DNA from: Mycobacterium sp.
GTDB lineage: Bacteria > Actinomycetota > Actinomycetes > Mycobacteriales > Mycobacteriaceae
NCBI GenBank assembly: GCA_025965815.1
Contig: JAOPWF010000716.1
Coordinates: 1 to 5,719 of the forward strand
DNA: 5,719 nt
Direction: 5' to 3'
Below are positions 1 to 5,719 of this stretch, piece after piece. The translations under genes were made by a program, and so were the position numbers. The notes beneath the pieces were generated by a model. That model saw only the letters and a list, made by a program, of their open reading frames with translations, was not told the DNA's origin and did not search any database. The stretch's first letter is position 1. Each line of letters begins with the position of its first letter.

Positions 1-45
1 AAATATTCGTGAATTGCGGTTATTGCCTTGGTGTTCGGGCGTCAT
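1..45 (-). CDS. Third gene of module A, N-terminus only (possible TnpC-like accessory protein)
   Basis: An ATG at 45-43 overlaps the TGA stop of the preceding large recombinase (44-42) as ATGA, the same 4-base coupling seen at both other gene junctions in the window. Only 15 codons are visible (MTPEHQGNNRNSRIF) before the left edge. No motif can be judged from so short a piece. In Tn554-type modules the gene after the large recombinase encodes a small accessory protein (TnpC), so that role is inferred from position alone; a third tyrosine recombinase, as in recombinase-trio elements, is the alternative. There is no clear Shine-Dalgarno sequence before the ATG, so translation probably depends on ribosomes finishing the gene upstream. 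If so, the frameshift in that gene could change its expression. Confidence 0.45.
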   Translation of the reverse strand, partial: MTPEHQGNNRNSRIF

Positions 46-2532
46 GGATGGTTTCGGTAATGTGGCCCGGTCGTGTCGGTGGTGGTGCGTCCGGCGGCGT
101 CGGTGAAGGCAGGGATGCCGAGTTGGACGGCGTTGTTGCGACGGGTGGTGATCTGGGCGAGTTTGGCGTTGGCGCCGGCGAGGCTGACCTTGAGGCCCTC
201 GGCTTCGCCGTGCCAGCGGTGGGATTCGGCCTCGGTGATGCGGGCGATGAGGTTGTCGCGGATCTGTTCGAGGCGGGGCCGGGCGGTGGGGTCGGGACGC
301 AGCAATGGGCAACGAAGACAACTGTGTTCGTGGATGCAGGGGGTGTCGTAGGAGCGGCCGCAGTCGCCCACGGCGACCTTGCGGCGTTCGAAGTGCCCGA
401 CGAATTCGGCCCATTCCTCGTCGGTCGGGATCCGGTATTCCTCGCTGGGGCGCAGCGCACGCCGGCGGGTGATGAATGCCCGGTGGCCGTTGATCACCTC
501 TTCGGGGTAGACGGCCTCTGGCGAGGGTGACGTTGATGTCGCGGTGGCCGGCGATGATCTGCGCGATGTGCGGTGGCAGGCCGTTCATGACGGCATCGGT
601 GATAAAGATTCTTCGAAAGTCGTGCGGCGCGTAATGCAGGGGGCGTCCATCGGCGGGATCCTTCAGGCCGGTGTGGACAAATGCGGCGTTGAGCATGGTC
701 CGCAGCCAGCTGTCGCTGATCGCCCGGATCTCGGAGGGAAATCGACGCTGGAACAAGACCGGAGCCGGCGGCCGCCAGACGCATTCGTAGCGGTCGTAGA
801 CGGGAACGAGCCGGACTGTCCCGTCTGGTTCACGGATTCGGCGGATCACGGTCGACAACACGTCCGCCAACTCCGGGGAGACGACCAGGAGTCTCTCCTC
901 ATCGGTTTTCGAGGGGACGATCTGCAGCAACGGCACGATCTCGCCGGAGGTGGGCAGGCGGTACTGGATCAGGCTGTGATGGCTGATCTCCAACAGTTCT
1001 TCGACCCGGCAACCGGTGAGACGGAGGATTTCCACGGCGGCCCAAGCCCAGAACGCATGGTCTTCTTCATGGCCGAGGTCGCGGCGGCTGCCGATCGCGG
1101 TTTCGTGGGCCCACACCTTCTCGGTGGTCCTGGTGATCGAGCGAGTCAGCGTTTGGCCTGCGACGGTGAACGATTGGCCGGGAAGGGTATCGCGGGCGGC
1201 TTGCAGGACCGCGGTGGCGTTCTTCCGCCGCGCGTCGACGGTCCGTACCAGCACCGGCAGCACCGGTAGTCGTTCCCGGGTCCGTGCGTCCATCCGCGCC
1301 TTGCGGTGGCGCTGGAATTTGCGCTGACTGATCTCTTCCTGACCGACCGGGCAGGGAGCCGCCCACTGTGCCCACCGGCTGGGATCCTCGATCGCCCACT
1401 GGGACAGATCGAGGTAGAGGGCCCGCACCGGGGTCAGGCATTGGCGGTAGCCGATCCGCTCCACCATGACGACGGACTTCTCGCCGTGGGCTGAGGTGAT
1501 CACCTGGGGTTTGGTCCGCTGACGCTGCTTCCACGCGTCGGCGACGTCTCTGGGCAAGTGCAGGCTGTCGATCCCGGGGTGATGCTGTTCGAGGTCGGCC
1601 CAGAACCGTTGCGCCAGGCAGTAGGCGAGATTCTTCAGGCTGGTGTAGTCCATCGCCGGCTGGCGTTCCCGCAGGTAGTCCACGAGCATGTCGCGGACCG
1701 GGCGACACTGCAGCACGTAGCGGTCGACGAGTTCCTCGGGCGTGAGCTGGCCTGCGGTTCGGAACGCTCGCAATCGTTCGGGTGCCTCGTGTCCGAAGGT
1801 CCCCATCTCCTGCAACATCCGATAGAAGACCTTGTGATCGCGTGTCGGGCAGGTGAAGGTTTCGGCTTCGCGGTCCATCAGTTCCAGCGCGTCGCCGACG
1901 GTGACGTCGGCCAGGGTGCCGCCCTTGGCGGCGATGATTTCGGCGCTGCGCCGCAGCGTGAGGGCGGCGGCGAAGCCGGACACGTGGGGATCGGCGGCGC
2001 ACAACGCTCGAAGACGCGCGAACCCGTGCGAGTCGCGGGTGCGGGCCAGGTTGCGGGTCAGGGAGCCCTTACCGGCGGCGCCGGCCACCAGGCAGCTCAG
2101 CGAGGGGCGGACGAGATCACCGCAGATCGCCACGACCAGTGCCCCCGACAGCTCGGCGCGCAGCCATCGTGACTCTCGACCACGCGCTTGCTGCCAGGCG
2201 ATCGGCAGGTCTCGCCACGCCCCGCCGGCGGCGTCGGCGCCGCTGGCCATCCAGCGTTGCTGCCAGGTCTGGCCCGGCTGGTCGGCCAGCCAACCCAGCA
2301 GCCACGCCAGCCCGCGGATGCGTCGATCCTGGCTGTTGGCGTTGTCGAGGACGAACATCCCGCTGGTGAGCCGCTCCCACACCTCCCCGCGTTCCCGCCT
2401 GGTGGCAGGCCAGTCCGTGACCACCGGCCGTGGGGGAAATCGGGTGCGCGCCGACTCACGCTGGGCTTTGGAGGGACGCGAGGACACACCCGGAAACGTG
2501 ATGACCTCATTCAGGACGTCCGACTCGGTCAT
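42..2532 (-). pseudogene. Large tyrosine recombinase (TnpB-like), gene 2 of module A, frameshifted at the catalytic tyrosine
   Basis: The ATG at 2532-2530 overlaps the stop of gene 1 as ATGA and has GGGAG nine bases upstream. Residues 1 to about 480 form a large N-terminal region without a motif I recognise, but collinear with gene 2 of module B (FPPRPVV, HPGIDSL, RTRERLPVLP). The catalytic domain follows: Arg509 in TGCRVEEL, Lys542 in PSKTD, His637-x-x-Arg640 in HDFRR and His663 in AGHRD. The nucleophilic Tyr should be His+9, residue 672. There the frame reads an AGA arginine codon, and four bases (519-516) stand where two codons are needed. The reading frame resumes one phase off with AVYPEEVINGHRAF and ends at 42. 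That tail carries a Cys/His cluster (C-x7-C-x-H-x-H-x-C-x2-C, about 350-300) and a probable helical stretch. Repaired length would be about 830 residues, longer than the Tn554 TnpB I recall (about 630). In the cell it would cut and rejoin DNA at the element ends together with gene 1. The unshifted frame stays open past the left edge. A sequencing error is possible. Confidence 0.85.
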
Positions 2533-3749
2533 GATGTCCGGCTCCCGAACAGCACCTCCAGCGTCTCGGGCCGATAACCGGGAGCAGGAGCCGGCCGCGC
2601 CCGCTCGGCGGCCTGCCGAGTCTGCTCCGAATGATGGGCCAGTACCCGGCGGATCACTTCCTCCTTGCGGGGCGTCAAGTAGATCTGCGTCGTGGTCAAC
2701 AGGGCATGCCCGAGGACAAATTGGACATCGGTGAGCGGCAACGCCGGATCCTCGGCCATCCGGTACGCCGCGGTGTGCCGAAGCGCGTGCAGCGTCGCCG
2801 AACTACCCGCACGCTGCGCCGCGCGCTCGAACATCCGATGCGCCGCGTGATAGGTCAACGGCCGCATCGGTGTTCGCGACGTCCACCACAACGGTTGGCG
2901 TTTTCCCTTGGGGACCAGACCCTCCGTCTCGACCTGATACAGGCGCAACCACACGAACGCGTCCGTCGAGGCCGGCAGCTCCTGCACCACACGGGTTCCC
3001 TTGCGCACCACCGCGATCACCTGCCGACCGGGATCCACATCGCCCCGCGTGGCCGACAGCAGCTCCGACGCGCGGGCGCCGGTCGAGACGTAGAACGCCA
3101 CCAGTGCCCGGTCTCTGTTCGAGGGCAGCCGGGCGAAGATCTCGTTGAACTCCTCGTCGGGGATGCTGCGCGGAATCCGGGACGGCACCGTCGGTCGATA
3201 CAACCCGGTCCGCTCCCTGCGGTGTGGCTCCATCGGATTGTGATGCGCATGCGCCCGACCACGCCGCCGCGACCGATGCAGCGGGAACGGGTTGACGATC
3301 GGCCCGCTGCCCGCCGCGAGATGGAACTCATAGAAACTGCGCAGCACCGTCTCCGCGTGCGCCCGCACCGACGCCGAATAGGCCACCGCGGTCGACGATC
3401 GGTCGGGCACCTCGTGTGGCCTGCGCCAGTGCGGGCGAGAAGGCTTGCCCGACACCAGCATCCAGCGGCAGAAATCGCGGGCCTCGACGCGTGTCGCCCG
3501 ATCCCACGAAACCTCGACCGCCCACAGAAACCGGAACCACCGCAGCAGATCCATCCCATAGGACCGCAGCGTCGCGTCGGATCGCCCTGCGGCCTGCAAG
3601 TCTCGGAAATACGCCGACACCGACTCCACCACCGCTCCGGCGGGATCGGTCACTCGAAACGGCAACCACGGATCACCCGTGGCCTCAACCGCACCCGCCA
3701 ACGGGACCGCCAGCATCGCCAGATCCCGGCTCCGTTCGTCGTCTTCCAT
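2529..3749 (-). CDS. Site-specific tyrosine recombinase/integrase (TnpA-like), gene 1 of module A
   Basis: A 406-residue phage-integrase-family recombinase that cleaves one strand at a time through a 3'-phosphotyrosine link and rejoins it to a partner site. Residues about 41-145 look like the helical core-binding (SAM-like) domain (SAYFRDLQAAGRSDATLRSY). The catalytic domain follows from about 195, with Arg226 in STGARASEL, Lys250 in VRKGTR, His321-x-x-Arg324 in HALRH, His348 in LGHALL and nucleophile Tyr357, nine residues after His348. All active-site residues are present, so it is probably functional. A basic, His/Arg-rich linker (about 158-180) separates the domains. The start is uncertain: ATG at 3749 is chosen, with GTG at 3752 immediately before it, and an in-frame TTG at 3803 would add 18 residues that look non-conserved. 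No Shine-Dalgarno sequence precedes any of these. Its stop overlaps the next start by four bases. Its C-terminal region resembles the fragment at 5470-5719 (LTDVQ-VLGHA-L-TTQ-YL-P; GYR-E-L--LFG), so the two are paralogues and clearly diverged. Confidence 0.92.
   Translation of the reverse strand: MEDDERSRDLAMLAVPLAGAVEATGDPWLPFRVTDPAGAVVESVSAYFRDLQAAGRSDATLRSYGMDLLRWFRFLWAVEVSWDRATRVEARDFCRWMLVSGKPSRPHWRRPHEVPDRSSTAVAYSASVRAHAETVLRSFYEFHLAAGSGPIVNPFPLHRSRRRGRAHAHHNPMEPHRRERTGLYRPTVPSRIPRSIPDEEFNEIFARLPSNRDRALVAFYVSTGARASELLSATRGDVDPGRQVIAVVRKGTRVVQELPASTDAFVWLRLYQVETEGLVPKGKRQPLWWTSRTPMRPLTYHAAHRMFERAAQRAGSSATLHALRHTAAYRMAEDPALPLTDVQFVLGHALLTTTQIYLTPRKEEVIRRVLAHHSEQTRQAAERARPAPAPGYRPETLEVLFGSRTS
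2542..2546 (-). promoter_or_regulatory. Ribosome binding site of module A gene 2
   Basis: GGGAG on the minus strand lies nine bases before the ATG at 2532. It sits inside the last codons of gene 1, which fits translational coupling across the ATGA overlap and supports choosing this start. Confidence 0.55.
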
Positions 3750-3817
3750 CACGGGTCGGGACCATAACCGACCGAACCGGCTGCAGCCCGTCAACCAGGA
3801 CAAACGCGTGTCGTTGT
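3750..3817 (-). promoter_or_regulatory. Short spacer upstream of module A gene 1, with a 10-base palindrome
   Basis: This 68-base gap separates the stop of truncated gene 2 of module B from the ATG of gene 1 of module A. It holds a perfect palindrome, GGCTGCAGCC, at 3779-3788, and on the minus strand a short repeated CGGT pattern just before the start. TTGACT and TTGACG boxes resembling -35 elements occur on the minus strand at about 3827-3822 and 3794-3789, but neither has a convincing -10 box at normal spacing. If the element end lies near 3828, this is where a promoter or recombinase binding site would be expected. That role is inferred from position only; read-through from module B is equally possible. 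Confidence 0.25.
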
Positions 3818-5473
3818 TCAGTCAATAGGTAGCAGCCGTTCAGCGTCGGTCTTGGACGGGGTGATCTGCAGCAGCGGGATCAGTTCCCCGGTGGCCGGCA
3901 CCCGGTATTGGATGAGGCTGTGGTGCGACAGCTCGGTCAGTTCCTCGATCCGGATTCCGGTGTGACGCAACACCTCTACCACCGCCCAGGTCCAGAACCC
4001 GCGGTGTTCTTCGAAGCTGAGATCACGGCGCCGACCACTATCTGGGTCCTCGGCCCAGACGCGGCCGGTGGTCTCGGTCTTCATCACCGTCCGTCGCAGC
4101 GTCACCCCGGCGGCGGTGAACAGCTGCCCGGGGCGGGCGGGTTCGGCGGCGGCGAGCAGTTCGGCGGTGCGGCCGCGTTCGGCCGCCACCCAGGAGACCA
4201 GGGTCGGCAGCACCGGCAGCCGTTCCCGGGTCCGTTGGTCCATCCGGGACTTGCGACGTGAGCGGTCCTTCTTGTGGGAGGCGTCGCTGGCGCTGACCGG
4301 GCAACGCACCGCCCACGGTCCCCATCGGGCCGGGTCGTCGTCGGCCCACTCGGCGATATCGAGGTAGAAGGCCCGCACGGCGGTGAGCACGCTGCGACCG
4401 TCCAGCCGCGGCCCGGTCACGGCGACCCGTTCCCGGTCGGGGGTGGTCCTAGTGCGGGTACGGGTCAGCACGCGTTGCTTCCACGCCGCGGCGACATCGC
4501 GGGGCAGCTGCAGCGAGTCGATGCCGGGATGGTGGGCCTCGAGATCGGCCCAGAAGAGTTTGCCGAGCAGGTAGGCCAGCCGCTGCAGCGAGGAGAAATC
4601 CACCGACGGCTGCCGTTCGAGCAGGTAGTCGACAAGCACGTCGCGCACCGGGCGGGAGGCGATCCGGTAGCGGTCGATCAGTTGCTCGCAGCTGGGTTGC
4701 CCACGGCCGGAGAACATCTCGATCGCTGCGGGTGCGTCGGCGCCGAGGTCGCCGTGCGCGCGCAGCAGTTGGTAGAACAGCGGGCTGTTGGCGTGTTTGT
4801 CGGCGGTGGCACGCGTGCGTGCGGCCGCGGCGGCGAGGAGCTCGACACAGTCGCCGACCCGCACCTGCTCGACCAGACCGCCCTTGGCGGCCATGATGAC
4901 CGCGACCTGGGTCAGTGCCTGTTGCTTGCTTTGCAACCCGACCCCGCCCTGCTTGCACAGCGCGGCGAGCGCGGCGAAGGCGGCGGGATCGCGGGTGCGG
5001 GCCATCTCGGTGGCGAGGTTGTGCCGCGCCGGCGCGAACCGCAGCAGCCAGTCCAGGCCGGGCCGGATCACGTCGGCGCAGATCAGCACCAGCAGCCCGG
5101 GGCTCAGATGCGGCAGCGGCTTCGCCCGGCCGGTGCCGACCAGGTGGCGCCAGTCGGGCTGGTCTTCGCCGCCGCTGGCCACCCATCGTTGCCGCCAGCT
5201 GTCGCCGGATTGGGTTCGCAGCCAGTTCATTACGGCCAACACCCCCATCCGGCGAGTCTGCTGACTGTTCGGGTTGTCCAACGCGAACGGCGCGGACAGC
5301 ACCCGATCGAGGACCGCGGACCGGCTCGCCTCGGTCACCGGCCACGACGTGACGACCGGTCGGGGTGGGAACGCGGCGGCCAGCTGCGCCCCGGTCCGGT
5401 CCGCCGGCCCGGTCACCGAGGGCGCGGTGTCGGCGGCTCGCGGCGTCAGCAGCTGCGCGTCGGCGGCGGTCAC
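3818..5473 (-). pseudogene. Large tyrosine recombinase (TnpB-like), gene 2 of module B, 3' truncated
   Basis: The GTG at 5473-5471 overlaps the TGA of gene 1 as GTGA, matching the ATGA arrangement in module A. The frame is open further upstream to 5650, but that stretch is out-of-frame reading of gene 1, so the later GTG is preferred. It gives 551 residues, against about 830 for the repaired homologue. It aligns along its length with gene 2 of module A: FPPRPVVT near residues 35-42, LVDYL-ERQP, HPGIDSLQLPRDVA-AWKQR, RMD-RTRERLPVLP and SHHSLIQYR. Of the catalytic set, Arg508 (TGIRIEEL) and Lys541 (PSKTD) remain. The His-x-x-Arg, second His, nucleophile Tyr and Cys/His-rich tail are absent, because the gene stops after ERLLPID. 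It cannot be an active recombinase. A protein consisting of the N-terminal DNA-binding part could still be made and might bind element ends or interfere with related recombinases; that is speculation. No internal stop or frameshift was seen in what remains. Confidence 0.85.
3821..3831. other. Probable junction between module B and module A
   Basis: Reading the minus strand, gene 2 of module B matches gene 2 of module A through SKTD-ERLL and then departs after codon 549 (CTA CCT), ending two codons later at TGA 3820-3818. Sequence beyond this has no similarity to the rest of the gene family. The break therefore lies at about 3828 and marks either the left end of inserted module A or a recombination/deletion scar. 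A 6-base direct repeat, GTTCAG, occurs at 3816-3821 and 3838-3843 on either side. No longer terminal repeat is seen, and the other end of module A is outside the window. Confidence 0.5.
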
Positions 5474-5719
5474 GACTCGTCGCCGAACAGGATCTGCAAA
5501 CTTTCCGCGCGGTATCCCGCCGCCGGCAGTGCGGCCGGGTCGCGGTCGCGTTGCCGAGCATGGAAAGCCAGCACTCCGGCGATCACGTCCTCGGTCACCG
5601 GGTTCAAGTAGCGCTGCGTGGTCGACAGGTGGGCGTGGCCGAGCACCCACTGCACATCGGTCAGCGGCATCTGCGAGTCGCGAGCCATCCGGTACGCCGC
5701 GGTGTGGCGAAGGTCGTGT
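5470..5719 (-). CDS. Tyrosine recombinase/integrase (TnpA-like), gene 1 of module B, C-terminal part only
   Basis: The window edge cuts this gene, leaving the last 82 residues. They begin inside the active site: HDLRH supplies His and Arg, LGHAHL gives the second His (visible residue 28) and Tyr37 is the nucleophile, nine residues later. The segment after the Tyr (NPVTEDVIAGVLAFHARQ, then GYRAESLQILFG) parallels the end of gene 1 in module A. This identifies it as the paralogous first recombinase and argues against an unrelated integrase. No defect is visible, so it may be intact beyond the window, in contrast to its truncated partner gene 2, whose GTG start overlaps this stop (5472-5470). 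Confidence 0.88.
   Translation of the reverse strand, partial: HDLRHTAAYRMARDSQMPLTDVQWVLGHAHLSTTQRYLNPVTEDVIAGVLAFHARQRDRDPAALPAAGYRAESLQILFGDES

Noticed and set aside
514..524. Programmed ribosomal frameshift instead of a mutation
   Set aside because: There is no slippery heptamer at the site, and a +1 slip would still not place a tyrosine nine residues after the catalytic histidine.
9..1269. Long plus-strand open frames at 9-530 and 544-1269
   Set aside because: They lie antisense to the large recombinase, whose minus-strand reading carries the Arg, Lys, His-x-x-Arg and His motifs. The plus-strand products are Gly/Ala/Asp-rich with no motif, as expected of GC-rich shadows.
1067..2002. 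311-codon minus-strand frame rich in Arg/Pro
   Set aside because: It overlaps the recombinase frame that begins at 2532 and is open throughout with family motifs. This one is a shifted reading of the same DNA.
2631..3767. 378-codon plus-strand open frame
   Set aside because: It is fully antisense to an integrase with every catalytic residue. Its product is Arg/Pro/His-rich and has no recognisable domain.
3789..3827. Sigma-70-like promoter using TTGACT or TTGACG on the minus strand
   Set aside because: No acceptable -10 hexamer lies 16-19 bases downstream of either box. The best candidate, TATGGT, is about 22 bases from TTGACG.
4274..5611. 445-codon plus-strand open frame
   Set aside because: It is antisense to gene 2 of module B, which is confirmed by collinear similarity to gene 2 of module A. 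Its low-complexity composition indicates a shadow.
5474..5650. N-terminal extension of module B gene 2 to a start at 5650
   Set aside because: It would overlap the gene 1 active-site region for 59 codons, and the extra residues have no counterpart in module A gene 2. The GTG at 5473 matches the conserved 4-base overlap.

Overview
The window is strongly GC-rich with closely packed, overlapping genes and GTG/ATG starts, which suggests an actinomycete (Actinomycetota). Genus cannot be told from the sequence. All credible genes lie on the minus strand, so transcription runs from high to low coordinates. Long open frames on the plus strand are GC-driven shadows. There is no housekeeping gene, RNA gene or CRISPR array; essentially the whole window is recombinase DNA from mobile elements.

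Two related copies of a tyrosine-recombinase module lie head to tail in the same orientation. Each has a ~400-residue integrase (gene 1) followed, with a 4-base stop/start overlap, by a much larger recombinase (gene 2). In the lower-coordinate copy a third gene again starts on a 4-base overlap. This order (medium recombinase, large recombinase, small third gene) is that of the Tn554-type tnpA-tnpB-tnpC set; assignment to that group is inferred from architecture and catalytic motifs.

Module B (upstream, 5719 down to about 3828) shows only the C-terminal 82 residues of its gene 1, because the window edge cuts it, and a gene 2 that ends abruptly after 551 residues. Gene 2 of B retains the catalytic Arg and Lys but has lost the His-x-x-Arg, His and Tyr part and the Cys-rich tail.

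Module A begins at the junction. It has an apparently intact gene 1 (3749-2529), a gene 2 (2532-42) and the first 15 codons of gene 3 (45 off the left edge). Gene 2 of A is nearly full length (about 830 residues if repaired) but has a frameshift near 516-519, exactly where the nucleophilic tyrosine should be encoded. It is best annotated as a pseudogene unless the frameshift is a sequencing error. By coincidence or otherwise, the unshifted frame stays open for 158 more codons and enters gene 3 in phase.

The simplest history is that module A inserted into, or recombined with, gene 2 of an older related module B, and that A later lost its large recombinase. As read, neither gene 2 can make a complete catalytic site; gene 1 of A is the only complete, intact recombinase visible.
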